A stretch of DNA of 64,000 nt, taken from assembly GCF_000011065.1 (NCBI RefSeq), contig NC_004663.1, positions 434,001-498,000 on the forward strand, read 5' to 3'. The position numbers and the translations under genes were made by a program. This document shows positions 46,554 to 56,263 of this stretch, one piece after another. A model generated the notes under the pieces. It had not been told where the DNA came from, searched no databases, and saw only the letters and a list, made by a program, of their open reading frames with translations. The stretch comes from Bacteroides thetaiotaomicron VPI-5482 (GTDB taxonomy: Bacteria; Bacteroidota; Bacteroidia; Bacteroidales; Bacteroidaceae). The number at the start of each line of letters is the position of its first letter. The stretch's first letter is position 1.

Positions 46554-47705
46554 ATGAACAATATTCTTTTTATACTCCCATCTTACAGATATGGAGGTAC
46601 GATGACCTCGTTTAAAAATCTTCTATTGTTGGTTCATTCTGATTATAACATTTCAGTAAAAGCAATTGTCAACGAAGGGGATGCTTATGATTTCATAGGA
46701 AAATATGCTAATGTTTTAGATAAACGGAAGCCACAGTCACAGACCATCCAAGGTGATGTATATGGACAACCAAAGAAAAGGGTGATTGCGAAATTAGGGA
46801 AGGATTTTTTGTCGAAAATAGGAATTGATCTTGCCCCGATGATGTTGAAGAGAATGGCAAATAGACTGGATTGCAGCAATTATGATGCAGTTATTGGTTT
46901 TCAAGAGGGTTATGCTACATACTTTGTATCGCAGACTAATGCAAAAGTTAAAATCGCTTGGATACATTCCATCTATAGTCGCCTTATAGGGTTAGAAAGT
47001 AAAACGAACATTAAGTCATATAATAATATTGATAAAATAGTGTGTGTGTCAAATACGGCCAAAAATGATTTTATTCGCACCGATCCTTCACAAAAAAGTA
47101 AGCTCCATATGGTTATGAATGGATTAGATGTTAATCAAGTAAAAAATCAATCAGAATGTAAAATACCCGAGAAGAGACATGATAGCATTGATGTAATATC
47201 TGTCGGCCGTATTGATCCAATAAAGAGATTTTCAAAAATTCCTTCAATAACTGATGAGATAAGAAAGAAAGGATTGAATATCACATGGCACATTGTGGGA
47301 GGTATAGCAGATACAAAAGAATATGAATTACTTCAAAGTGAAATTAAGAAGTATCACCTTGAAGAATCTGTAATTTTGGCAGGTCAGTATCCAAACCCTT
47401 ATCCTTATATAAAAAGAAGTCGATTATTAGGATGTCTTTCATCATCTGAGACTTTTAACTACACTTTGGCTGAAGCTCGGACATTAGGGGTACCAGTTGT
47501 GACAACAGACTTCCCTGCAGCGCAAGAATTTGTTGATAACGGAGTGAACGGTTTTATAACACCAATAGAACAGATTGGAAATGTAATATTTGATCTGCTG
47601 TCACATCCGAATAAATATCAAGCTGCAAAAGAAAGTATTTCGCATTACGAGTATAATAATGCTATAGTGAAAGAGCAGTTCAAATCATTGCTTAATAACG
47701 TGTAA
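46554..47705 (+). CDS. Glycosyltransferase family 4 (group 1)
   Basis: A 383-residue GT-B enzyme: ILPSYRYGGTMTSFKNLLLLVHS at the N-terminus, a linker near IDKIVCVSNTAKNDFIR, and the donor domain DVISVGRIDPIKRFSKIPSI, YPYIKRSRLLGCLSSSETFNYTLAEARTLGVPVVTTDFPAAQEFV with the E-x7-E pattern (ETFNYTLAE). The donor sugar cannot be told from sequence. The 208 bases before it (46346-46553) are A/T-rich and hold no gene. Confidence 0.9.
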   Translation: MNNILFILPSYRYGGTMTSFKNLLLLVHSDYNISVKAIVNEGDAYDFIGKYANVLDKRKPQSQTIQGDVYGQPKKRVIAKLGKDFLSKIGIDLAPMMLKRMANRLDCSNYDAVIGFQEGYATYFVSQTNAKVKIAWIHSIYSRLIGLESKTNIKSYNNIDKIVCVSNTAKNDFIRTDPSQKSKLHMVMNGLDVNQVKNQSECKIPEKRHDSIDVISVGRIDPIKRFSKIPSITDEIRKKGLNITWHIVGGIADTKEYELLQSEIKKYHLEESVILAGQYPNPYPYIKRSRLLGCLSSSETFNYTLAEARTLGVPVVTTDFPAAQEFVDNGVNGFITPIEQIGNVIFDLLSHPNKYQAAKESISHYEYNNAIVKEQFKSLLNNV

Positions 47706-47721
47706 CGAGAAGACAATAACA

Positions 47722-48828
47722 ATGAAAACAGTTCTATACCTCGGAGGTTTTGAACTTCCGGACAAAAATGCTGCAGCACAACGTGTGGTGGCAAATGCAA
47801 AACTATTGCGCGAGATGGGTTTTGAAGTCTCATTCATTGGTATTTCGAAAGACATCAAGAATGCACTGGCTGTTGTAGATGGTTTTGTGAGTACTCCTGT
47901 ACCTTATCCTATAGGAATAAAACAATGGATACATCAGATTTGCACATTCATCAGTATTAAGATAATTCTTGGCAGAAAACCTGATTATGTAGTTCTCTAT
48001 AATTTCCCAGCAATAGCGTCTCTCAAGATTCTGAAGGCTTGTCACAAGCACGGAATCAAGGTGGTTCACGACTTGACTGAATGGGAAAGTAATAACAGGT
48101 GGAGTCCAAGTGATATGATGAGGAAGATTGATATCAACCTTCGAATGCGTTATTGTGTGAAGAAGATGGATGGTGTGATTGCTATTAGTCGATACCTATA
48201 TGACTATTACAAGAAGTATACGAACACTATTTTGGTGCCACCAACAGTAGATCTGACTGCAGGAAAATGGAATCGTCAACGAGAGTTGTCTGCTGGCGAT
48301 AAAATCAAACTAGTGTATGCGGGCAGTGCCGGATTTGGTGTGAAGGACAGGCTAGATACCATTGCCAAAGCTATCGTGAAGTTCCCCAATATGCAGTTTG
48401 ACGTGATTGGCATGACAGAAGGGCAGTATGTGTCTGGGTATGGAGAGTTACCGAAGGATTGTAAGAATATACTTTTCCATGGACGCTTGCCACATACGGA
48501 GACTGTGAAAGCTGTTCAAGATGCAGATTTTCAGTTCTTGATTAGAGATAGCAACCTTAAGAACAATGCTGGTTTCCCAACAAAGTTTGTGGAGTCCATA
48601 ACATGCTGTACTCCAGTCATTGCGACATTGACAAGCAACATCAGTGATTATTTAAAGGATGGAAAGAACGGTTTTGTGGTAGATGATAGTCACTCGTTGG
48701 ATGATGTGTTTGGGTTAATCTCGAAACTCTCTCCAAGCGAAATTATCCAAATGAAGGAAGCCTGTAAAAACTGTACTGTTTTTGATTATCGTGAATACAG
48801 AAATTCATTCGAACAAATCTTTAAATAA
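47722..48828 (+). CDS. Glycosyltransferase family 4 (group 1)
   Basis: A 368-residue GT-B protein. The acceptor domain starts LYLGGFELPDKNAAAQRVVANAKLLREMGFEVSFIGIS, and the donor half shows KLVYAGSAGFGVKDRLDTIAKAI, NILFHGRLPHTETVKAVQDADFQFLIRDSNLKNNAGFPTKFVESITCCTPVIAT. The last segment is the equivalent of the E-x7-E region. From here on the codon use is less A/T-rich than the block before. Donor unknown. Confidence 0.9.
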   Translation: MKTVLYLGGFELPDKNAAAQRVVANAKLLREMGFEVSFIGISKDIKNALAVVDGFVSTPVPYPIGIKQWIHQICTFISIKIILGRKPDYVVLYNFPAIASLKILKACHKHGIKVVHDLTEWESNNRWSPSDMMRKIDINLRMRYCVKKMDGVIAISRYLYDYYKKYTNTILVPPTVDLTAGKWNRQRELSAGDKIKLVYAGSAGFGVKDRLDTIAKAIVKFPNMQFDVIGMTEGQYVSGYGELPKDCKNILFHGRLPHTETVKAVQDADFQFLIRDSNLKNNAGFPTKFVESITCCTPVIATLTSNISDYLKDGKNGFVVDDSHSLDDVFGLISKLSPSEIIQMKEACKNCTVFDYREYRNSFEQIFK

Positions 48829-48829
48829 T

Positions 48830-49435
48830 ATGAACAAGAGAAAGATTCGTGATATAGGTAGATTGACATTCTCTCTCCTCTTTTTTGGACTATATATTCC
48901 TCATATTTTTCTTTATCTCTTCAAAAATAGTTTGAGAAAATCCATCAATGCAGATCTGGAGAGACGTAAAGAGAAGAACGAAGTCCGAATGAACAAGTGC
49001 TTGATGTTCTTGTACTACATCCATACTGACCGCTATTTCCGCAATCTCTTCTACCATAGAGTTGGTGCTGTAGTAGGTGCGTTAATCGGTTGGTGGAGAC
49101 TAGGTGATAGATCTTTTGTTATCTCGAAGACTACAAAGATTGGTGAAGGTGCGTATTTCGCCCATCCTTTCGCATGTGAGATTAACGCGAAGAGCATCGG
49201 TAAGAACTTCTCATGTCGTCATCTTACTACACTGGGTAATAAAGCAGATGGTGATAATGATAACCGTCCGGTGATTGGAGATAATGTTACTCTTGGTGTG
49301 AATGTAACCATTATAGGAGGTGTGATTGTCGGTAATAATGTCATCATTGGGGCCGGTAGCGTCGTCGTGAAGGATATTCCTGACAATAGTGTAGCAGTAG
49401 GTAATCCTTGTCGAGTGATTAAAACAATTGAATAA
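48830..49435 (+). CDS. Serine-acetyltransferase-like hexapeptide acyltransferase
   Basis: From the ATG one base after the preceding stop the product has 201 residues. A helical N-terminal part with a hydrophobic stretch (LTFSLLFFGLYIPHIFLYLF) precedes a CysE-like beta helix: GEGAYFAHPFACEINAKSIGKNFSCRHLTTLGNK, RPVIGDNVTLGVNVTIIGGVIVGNNVIIGAGSVVVKDIPDNSVAVGNPCRVIK. In capsule clusters such proteins acetylate sugars rather than serine. It is the third acyltransferase of the locus. Confidence 0.88.
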   Translation: MNKRKIRDIGRLTFSLLFFGLYIPHIFLYLFKNSLRKSINADLERRKEKNEVRMNKCLMFLYYIHTDRYFRNLFYHRVGAVVGALIGWWRLGDRSFVISKTTKIGEGAYFAHPFACEINAKSIGKNFSCRHLTTLGNKADGDNDNRPVIGDNVTLGVNVTIIGGVIVGNNVIIGAGSVVVKDIPDNSVAVGNPCRVIKTIE

Positions 49436-49452
49436 TCAGAAATGCACAAATA

Positions 49453-50547
49453 ATGGAGAAGAAAAGAATCCTTTTTTTGGCAAACCACTTTATTACTCTT
49501 TACTCGTTTCGTAAGGAGATGATAAAAGAGATGGTGAAAAAAGGTCATGAACTATACCTTTCACTTCCTAAGAGTGAGGAGAACAAGTATTTTGAAGACC
49601 TTGGATGCCATATTGTAGAGACTGAAATTGACCGCCGTGGAGTAAATCCAATGAAGGATTTGAAGCTTATTTACTTCTATAAGAAGATGATTCCACTGGT
49701 GAATCCAGACATTATCTTCAGCTATACTATCAAACCAAATATCTATGGTACTATAGCAAGCAACGGAAAGTATAAGCAGGTATGTAACATTACAGGAACA
49801 GGGGAAACCTTCTTGAAGAGAAGTATTGTTAGCACTATTTGTAAAGTACTTTATAAGCTAAGTATCAAGAAGTGTTATAAGGTATTCTTTCAGAATACGG
49901 GTGATAGAGACTTCTTCATTAAAGAAGGTCTCATAAGAGAGAATTATGCAATGCTCCCGGGATCAGGTTGTAATCTTCAGCAGCATGTATTCATGCCACT
50001 ACCGGAGGGTGACGAAATTCGTTTCCTCTTCATCGGTCGTGTAATGAAACTTAAAGGCATAGATCAGTATCTGCAAGCTGCTGAGATTGTCAAGAAAAAG
50101 TATCCAAATACAAAGTTCTACATTGCAGGTTGGAATGAGCAGTTGGAGTATATGAAGTTGGTAGAGGAAGCTCAGAAGACTGGTTCAGTAGAGTATATCG
50201 GTTTCCGTAAAGATATTGATCAATGGATTGAGAAGTGCCATTGTACCATTCTGCCTTCTCATGGAGGTGAGGGTGTTCCTAATGTATTGCTTGAGTCATC
50301 TGCTACAGGAAGAATATGCATCGGGTCAAAGATCAATGGAACTATGGATGTGATTGATGATGGTAAAACCGGTTATCTCTTCAATACGGGAGATGGTGAA
50401 GATCTTGCTCGTCAGATTGAAAAGTTCATTCAGCTTTCACCTGAAGAAAAAGCCTCCATGGGCAAGGTAGCCCGCGAGAAGGTGGAACGGGAGTTTGACC
50501 GCCAGATTGTTGTGAAGGCATATTTGGATGAAGTGACAAAGTGCTAA
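49453..50547 (+). CDS. Glycosyltransferase family 4 (group 1)
   Basis: A 364-residue GT-B enzyme: ILFLANHFITLYSFRKEMIKEMVKKGHELYLSLP at the start, an acceptor-domain stretch DIIFSYTIKPNIYGTIAS, the donor domain RFLFIGRVMKLKGIDQYLQAAEIVKKKYPNTKFYIAGW, and SHGGEGVPNVLLESSATGRICIGS with both acidic residues of E-x7-E. It resembles transferases that add the second sugar onto a HexNAc-PP-undecaprenol primer, fitting its place just before the WecA-like gene; that role is inference. Confidence 0.92.
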   Translation: MEKKRILFLANHFITLYSFRKEMIKEMVKKGHELYLSLPKSEENKYFEDLGCHIVETEIDRRGVNPMKDLKLIYFYKKMIPLVNPDIIFSYTIKPNIYGTIASNGKYKQVCNITGTGETFLKRSIVSTICKVLYKLSIKKCYKVFFQNTGDRDFFIKEGLIRENYAMLPGSGCNLQQHVFMPLPEGDEIRFLFIGRVMKLKGIDQYLQAAEIVKKKYPNTKFYIAGWNEQLEYMKLVEEAQKTGSVEYIGFRKDIDQWIEKCHCTILPSHGGEGVPNVLLESSATGRICIGSKINGTMDVIDDGKTGYLFNTGDGEDLARQIEKFIQLSPEEKASMGKVAREKVEREFDRQIVVKAYLDEVTKC

Positions 50548-51127
50548 GCGAAAAAGCGTTTGTGAAATTATTAGGCAAACTGATATAGCGAATTGAAAAT
50601 GTCCAATTTTGTCATCTTGACTTAGAATCATAAAATGTAGGTCTTCGCTATCGAATAAAAAACGATAACATTATATATAGTTCAACTGATTTTAAAAACT
50701 TATTTATCCCCAATAAAGTGGAAGTAGTCCCCAGGGAGAGTCCTTACAATCTTTTTGCATACGCAATGAAGTGCTACTATAATTTGTGTTACAAATGGTA
50801 CAAGGATATACATTATAAATTAGTATCAGTACAAGTGAAGGGTATTCCTACTATTGCTTCAACAGTAGATAAGAAAAGTTCTTCTTCTGTACCTTTAGTA
50901 GAATTAACAGTACCTCAGTTTTGGAGTTCTGCAAGAAAATTTTAAAAGAAATAGTATTGTGATGTTGGGATTATAGAAATCTCTTACCGATAATAATAGG
51001 TGTGAAATAAAGTTGAAAAATCAATGTCCATTTTGATGTTTTTGTGTAGATTGTACTGAGAAGCGCTTTACCGTGCGCTATATGTCAAAATTGGACGACT
51101 ATTAGATATATTCCGATATTATATTTT
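50548..51127. other. 580-base gap; possible gene relic on the plus strand
   Basis: No complete gene is visible. A frame open from 50634 to 50945 without a conventional ATG near its beginning encodes a protein-like string (DNIIYSSTDFKNLFIPNKVE, then VVPRESPYNLFAYAMKCYYN and onward to FWSSARKF), which I do not recognise. It could be the remnant of a gene whose start has been lost. I see no clear terminator or promoter consensus in the gap. Confidence 0.4.
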
Positions 51128-52117
51128 ATGATAACATATTTTATTATATTCATTTTACTTTTCGTTGTAGAAATCGTCTATTTTCGTATTGCGGATAAGT
51201 GTAATATTATTGATAAACCCAATGAACGGTCATCGCACTCTACGATTGTATTGCGTGGTGGTGGCATACTCTTCTTGATCAATGCATGGGTTTGGAGTGC
51301 GTTCTTCGGGTTCCAATATCCTTGGTTTTTAGCAGGACTAACATTGGTGGCAGGCGTAAGTTTCGTAGATGACATTCATTCATTACCGGATTCAGTGAGG
51401 TTAGTGGCACAGTTTGTAGCTGCGTCAATGGCTTTTTATCAGTTGGATATATTGCATTGGTCAATGTGGTGGATAATACTACTGTCGCTAATAATATATG
51501 TGGGTGCGACAAATGTAATAAACTTTATGGATGGAATCAATGGTATTACGGCAGGATATGCTTTAGCTGTATTGGTCACGTTGGCATTGGTAAATATGAA
51601 TGGCGTTTTTGTTGAACAGAGTTTGATTATATCTACGATTCTCGCTTCACTGGTATTTTGTTTTTTCAATTTCCGGCCGCGAGGTAAGGCTAGATGTTTT
51701 GCCGGGGATGTTGGCTCTATCGGCATTGCCTTTATCATGCTGTTTCTATTGGGTAATGTGATAATCAAGACTACGGATATTACTTGGCTGATATTTTTAT
51801 TAGTATATGGTGTGGATGGTTGTCTAACTATTGCACATCGTATTATGTTGCACGAGAATTTGGGCGAGGCACACCGTAAGCACGCCTATCAGATTATGGC
51901 TAATGAATTAAAGATTGGACATGTAAAGGTGACATCTCTGTATATGGTTATGCAGTTATTGATTTCTCTTGGATTTATTTATCTCTGTCCCAATACAGTG
52001 CTTGCTCACTGGCTGTATTTGGTTATTACATTGGTTGTATTAACTATTACTTACATCTTGTTTATGAAAAAATACTACCATTTACATGAGGAATATCTCG
52101 CATCATTGAAAAAATAA
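51128..52117 (+). CDS. WecA/WbpL-like undecaprenyl-phosphate HexNAc-1-phosphate transferase
   Basis: A 329-residue polytopic protein of the MraY/WecA family, with about 10 transmembrane helices. Signature loops are AGVSFVDDIHSLPDSVRL (the DD motif), NVINFMDGINGITAGYA, ARCFAGDVGSIGIAF and a C-terminal HRIMLHENLGEAHRKHAYQ histidine-rich loop. It should start repeat-unit assembly by loading a HexNAc-1-phosphate, possibly FucNAc or QuiNAc from the pathways encoded here, onto the lipid carrier. The usual initiating-transferase alternative (WbaP/PglC type) is absent from the window. Confidence 0.93.
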   Translation: MITYFIIFILLFVVEIVYFRIADKCNIIDKPNERSSHSTIVLRGGGILFLINAWVWSAFFGFQYPWFLAGLTLVAGVSFVDDIHSLPDSVRLVAQFVAASMAFYQLDILHWSMWWIILLSLIIYVGATNVINFMDGINGITAGYALAVLVTLALVNMNGVFVEQSLIISTILASLVFCFFNFRPRGKARCFAGDVGSIGIAFIMLFLLGNVIIKTTDITWLIFLLVYGVDGCLTIAHRIMLHENLGEAHRKHAYQIMANELKIGHVKVTSLYMVMQLLISLGFIYLCPNTVLAHWLYLVITLVVLTITYILFMKKYYHLHEEYLASLKK

Positions 52118-52122
52118 TAGTT

Positions 52123-52569
52123 ATGGAATTTGATAAAGAATTTTTGGGAAAATTATTGGAACAGGCTATGGAGAATCCACGTTTGCGTCAGAACTTCGAC
52201 TTGCGTACTTCATCTGCCGACACCAGCCAACGTATGCTCAACGCCTTGCAACCACAAACAGAAGTGTCTATTCATCGGCATGAAAAGACGGCGGAAACTG
52301 TAATATGTCTTGTAGGTAAATTAGAAGAAATTATCTATGAAGAAGTGAATGAATACGTTCATGAGGCAACTTCCTGTTGTGATGATGTGATAAGACAAAA
52401 AAGTTTTAAAGAAGTTTCACGTCAAGTACTGTCTCCTGCAGAAGGTAAATTCGGTATCCAAATACCTGCAGGGGCGTGGCATACGATAAATGTTATAGAG
52501 CCTTCTGTTATTTTTGAAGCAAAAGACGGGGCATATAATGAATTTGGAAATACAACAGATAAAAAGTGA
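52123..52569 (+). CDS. WbuC-family cupin protein
   Basis: A 148-residue cupin. The conserved region spans LNALQPQTEVSIHRHEKTAETVICLVGKLEEIIYEE and FGIQIPAGAWHTINVIEPSVIFEAKDGAYN, matching the WbuC family found in O-antigen and capsule clusters with HexNAc-type chemistry. The HxH...E...H pattern suggests a metal site. The reaction is unknown. It begins 5 bases after the WecA-like gene. Confidence 0.85.
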   Translation: MEFDKEFLGKLLEQAMENPRLRQNFDLRTSSADTSQRMLNALQPQTEVSIHRHEKTAETVICLVGKLEEIIYEEVNEYVHEATSCCDDVIRQKSFKEVSRQVLSPAEGKFGIQIPAGAWHTINVIEPSVIFEAKDGAYNEFGNTTDKK

Positions 52570-52610
52570 TTGAGTTTTAATAAAGATAGAATAAAAAATA
52601 ATAGAAATAT

Positions 52611-53405
52611 ATGAAGAGAATAAAACAACTAGCCTATTACGTATTGGCGGCTTTTCTGTTAACAGCCTGTCAGTCTTACAAAAAAGTACCTTATTTGCAG
52701 GATGCTGAAGTGGTATTATATAGTACTCAGGACGCACAGCTGTATGATGCGAAGATTATGCCAAAGGATTTGTTAACCATTGTAGTATCGTGTACTAGTC
52801 CTGAACTGGCGGCACCCTTCAATCTGACGGTAGCTACGCAGGGTAATACCAATTTAAGTTCTACAACCACCCAGCCTGTTCTGCAGCAATATCTGGTTGA
52901 TAATGACGGTAATATCAATTTCCCAGTATTGGGTGAACTGCATGTTGGTGGACTGACTAAGAAAGCAACTGAACAGATGATTGTGGAAAAACTGAAACCT
53001 TATATTAAGGAGATACCTATTGTGACAGTACGTATGGTGAATTATAAGATTTCCGTGATCGGAGAAGTTGCCCGTCCCGGTACATTTACGATTTCCAATG
53101 AGAAAGTGAACATCTTGGAAGCTCTGGCTATGGCTGGTGATATGACTGTATACGGTCTACGTGATGATGTTAAGTTAATACGGGAGAATGCTAATGGAAA
53201 GCAGGAAATTATTCCGTTAGATCTGAATAAAGCGGGGACTATTCTCTCTCCTTATTATTATTTACAACAGAATGATATCATCTATGTGACTCCCAATAAG
53301 GCGAAAGCACGAAATTCAGATGTCGGAAACAGTACAAGCCTTTGGTTCTCTGCTACTTCCATCCTTGTCTCTATTGCCAGTTTGTTGTTTAATATTTTAA
53401 AATAG
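52611..53405 (+). CDS. Capsule polysaccharide export lipoprotein (Wza-like)
   Basis: A 264-residue outer-membrane lipoprotein (lipobox LLTAC, then QSYKKVPYLQD). Poly_export domain about 40-150 (YDAKIMPKDLLTIVVSC...YLVDNDGNINFPVLGELHVGGLT), an SLBB domain about 150-235 (ISVIGEVARPGTFTISNEKVNILEALAMAGDMT), and a C-terminal hydrophobic helix (LWFSATSILVSIASLLFNIL) that is usual in Bacteroidetes homologues. It forms the export channel with Wzc, encoded 12 bases downstream. Confidence 0.94.
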   Translation: MKRIKQLAYYVLAAFLLTACQSYKKVPYLQDAEVVLYSTQDAQLYDAKIMPKDLLTIVVSCTSPELAAPFNLTVATQGNTNLSSTTTQPVLQQYLVDNDGNINFPVLGELHVGGLTKKATEQMIVEKLKPYIKEIPIVTVRMVNYKISVIGEVARPGTFTISNEKVNILEALAMAGDMTVYGLRDDVKLIRENANGKQEIIPLDLNKAGTILSPYYYLQQNDIIYVTPNKAKARNSDVGNSTSLWFSATSILVSIASLLFNILK

Positions 53406-53417
53406 AAAGGGAGAGTT

Positions 53418-55867
53418 ATGAAGGAAGAAAATCAAAATGGAAAGGAACGTCAAATAGCTGAGGAGCAGATCGATTTCCGGGCATTGCTTTTTAAATATAT
53501 TATTCATTGGCCTTGGTTTATAGGGGCAGTGTTGTTATGTCTTGTTGGTGCATGGTTTTATCTGCACTGGGCTACTCCTATTTATAATATTTCAGCCACT
53601 GTTCTGATAAAAGATGAGAAGAAAGGCGGAGGTACCGGACTTTCCTCGGAATTGGAGGATATGGGGTTAAGTGGGGTGATGACTTCTTCTAAGAATATTG
53701 ACAATGAACTGGAGGTCTTGCGTTCGAAAACACTTGTAAAAGAGGTTGTTAATCAATTAAACCTGTATATAACTTATACAGATGAGGATGATTTTCCTGC
53801 TAAAGGTTTGTATAAGACGTCTCCGGTACAAGTAAGTTTGACACCTCAGGAGGCTGAGAAACTAAGTTCTCCAATGGTAGTGGAAATGACACTACAGCCT
53901 AAAGGTAGTATGGATGTAAATGTTACTATAGGTGAGAAGGGATATCAGAAGCATTTTGAGAAGCTGCCTGCTATCTTCCCGACTGATGAGGGTACGTTGG
54001 CTTTCTTTCAGGAAGCTGATTCGGTAGCTTTGCAGGATGGGACGAAAGTTCCTCGGATGGAGAAGAACGTACGTCATATAACTGCGACTATCAACAAACC
54101 GATGAGAGTGGCAAAAGGATATTGTAACAGTCTGTCTATTGCACCTACTTCTAAAACTACTTCTGTGGCCGTGATTTCGTTAAAAAATTCTAGTTTGCAA
54201 CGTGGGCAGGATTTTATCAACCAATTACTGGAGATGTATAATCGCAATACGAATAATGATAAAAACGAAATTGCTCAGAAAACAGCTGAATTTATTGATG
54301 AACGTATTAGTATTATTTCAAAAGAATTGGGAAGTACAGAAGCAGATTTAGAAACTTTCAAGCGTGATGCCGGTATAACGGATTTGTCGAGTGAAGCTCA
54401 GATTGCCTTGGCTGGTAATGCTGAATATGAAAAGAAAAGTGTGGAGAACCGTACTCAAATCAGTTTGGTGAATGACTTGCGCAAGTATCTGAGAGGCAAT
54501 GAATACGAAGTATTGCCGAGCAATGTGGGTTTACAGGATGCTGCTTTGATCTGGAGCCATTGAACGCTACTAACGAAATGCTTATTGAGCGTAAACGCCT
54601 GCTGCGTACATCAACAGAGAATAACCCTGCTATTGTTAACTTGGATACGAGTATCCGTGCTATGAAAGCTAATGTACAGGCTACTCTTGAAGGAACCTTG
54701 CAGGGGTTGATGATCACCAAAGAGAGCCTTGACCGTGAAGCGAGCCGCTATTCTCGTCGTATCAGCAACGCTCCGGGACAGGAACGTGCTTATGTGAGTA
54801 TTGCCCGTCAGCAAGAAATCAAAGCAGGATTGTATCTGATGTTGTTACAGAAACGTGAAGAGAATGCTATTGCGCTTGCTGCCCCTGCGAATAATGCGAA
54901 GATCATTGATGAAGCGATAGCTGACGATATTCCGGTATCCCCCAAACGCTCTATGATCTATTTGATTGCATTGATGCTTGGTGTTGGAATTCCGGTTGGC
55001 ATCATTTATTTGATTGAACTGACGAAATTCAAGATCGAAGGTCGTGCCGATGTGGAGAAACTAACGAGTGTTCCTGTTGTCGGTGATATTCCATTAACTG
55101 ATGAGAAGAATGATAAGAATGGCTCTATCGCTGTCTTCGAGAACAAGAATAATCTGATGAGTGAAACTTTCCGTAATATTCGGACCAATCTTCAGTTTAT
55201 GCTAGATAATGATCAGAAGGTGATCCTTGTGACCTCAACTGTCAGTGGTGAAGGAAAATCGTTTGTTTCGTCGAATTTGGCTATCAGTCTTTCTCTTTTG
55301 GGAAAGAAAGTGGTGATTGTCGGACTCGATATTCGTAAGCCGGGGTTGAATAAAGTATTCCAGCTCTCTAATAAGGAGAGAGGTATTACTCAGTATCTTT
55401 CCAATCCTGAAACGGATTTGATGGAACTTGTTCAGCCTTCTGATGTAAATAAGAATCTGTTTATTCTTCCGGGTGGTACTGTTCCTCCTAATCCGACAGA
55501 ATTGTTAGCCCGTAACGGTTTGGACAGAGCGATAGAAACTTTGAAGAAGAACTTCGATTATGTCATCCTTGATACTGCTCCTATCGGCATGGTGACGGAT
55601 ACCTTATTAATAGGTCGTGTAGCAGACTTGTCAGTTTATGTATGCCGTGCTGACTACACTCATAAGGCGGAATATACATTGATCAATGAACTGTCTTTTG
55701 AGAAGAAGCTGCCTAATCTTTGTACTGTCATTAACGGCGTAGACCTGAAGAAGCGAAAATACGGTTATTACTACGGCTACGGTAAGTATGGCAAGCATTA
55801 TGGATATGGTAAACGTTATGGTTACGGCTATGGATATGGTCAGACCAAAAGTGAAAGAAAAGACTAG
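53418..55867 (+). pseudogene. wzc: Capsule tyrosine autokinase/co-polymerase Wzc, split by a frameshift
   Basis: The N-terminal part (53418-54563, 381 codons) has a first transmembrane helix (WFIGAVLLCLVGAWFYL), a Wzz domain and part of the GNVR region, then stops after GLQDAALIWSH. The rest continues in another frame to 55867 with ERKRLLRTSTENNP, a second transmembrane helix (MIYLIALMLGVGIPVGIIYLI), Walker A VSGEGKSFVSSNL, VIVGLDIRKPGLN, and a Tyr-rich tail (about 14 Tyr in the last 40 residues). Removing one T at 54552 and one at 54571 restores AALIGAIERYNEML, a family-like sequence. The second half alone could start only at a TTG (54560). A sequencing error remains possible. Confidence 0.88.
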
Positions 55868-55955
55868 TAAATTTGAAATAAAATATGAAAAAAGCGTAGG
55901 AAATGGGTGAATAATTTTGTATCTTTATTGCTTATAAACCAAGCATAAAGATACA

Positions 55956-56189
55956 ATGAATCAACCTGATTTTGTAGTGAAATGCTACAATAAACAAGAC
56001 TTAGCCCAAATGTATTTCCCTGATATAACTGTTCGCGCTTCAGTAAATAAACTTCGTCGCTGGATGCGTAGATGTCAACCATTAATGGATGAGATACTTT
56101 CTACGGATTTTCATCCGAAAACGAAAGCTTTTTCTGTGCGGGAAGTAAGGTTAATCACCTACTATTTGGGTAAGCCGGGAGATTTGTAA
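55956..56189 (+). CDS. DUF4248 family small protein
   Basis: A 77-residue basic protein, MNQPDFVVKCYNKQDLAQMYFP, then NKLRRWMRRCQPLMDEI and FSVREVRLITYYLGKPGDL, matching the DUF4248 family frequent in Bacteroides next to HU-like DNA-binding proteins and capsule loci. The 'LAQMYFP...A..KLRRW' layout suggests a winged-helix or HTH-like fold. Function unknown. It is followed by a strong terminator and faces the amidase gene. Confidence 0.8.
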   Translation: MNQPDFVVKCYNKQDLAQMYFPDITVRASVNKLRRWMRRCQPLMDEILSTDFHPKTKAFSVREVRLITYYLGKPGDL

Positions 56190-56220
56190 CCCCAAATCTT
56201 TTTTATTCATTCAACAAAAA

Positions 56221-56263
56221 AACTACGGGAGGCAGCACTTTCGCCATCTCCCGTAGTTTTTTT
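56221..56263. terminator. Bidirectional terminator between DUF4248 and amidase genes
   Basis: AACTACGGGAG (56221-56231) and CTCCCGTAGTT (56248-56258) pair perfectly over 11 bases with a 16-base loop. A run of T follows on the plus strand and a run of A precedes, so it can act for the rightward capsule/DUF4248 transcript and for the leftward amidase operon. Confidence 0.9.

Noticed and set aside
54560..55867. Reading the kinase half of wzc as an independent intact gene
   Set aside because: It would start at TTG in the middle of the GNVR region with no Shine-Dalgarno-like sequence, and the preceding half ends abruptly in the same region.
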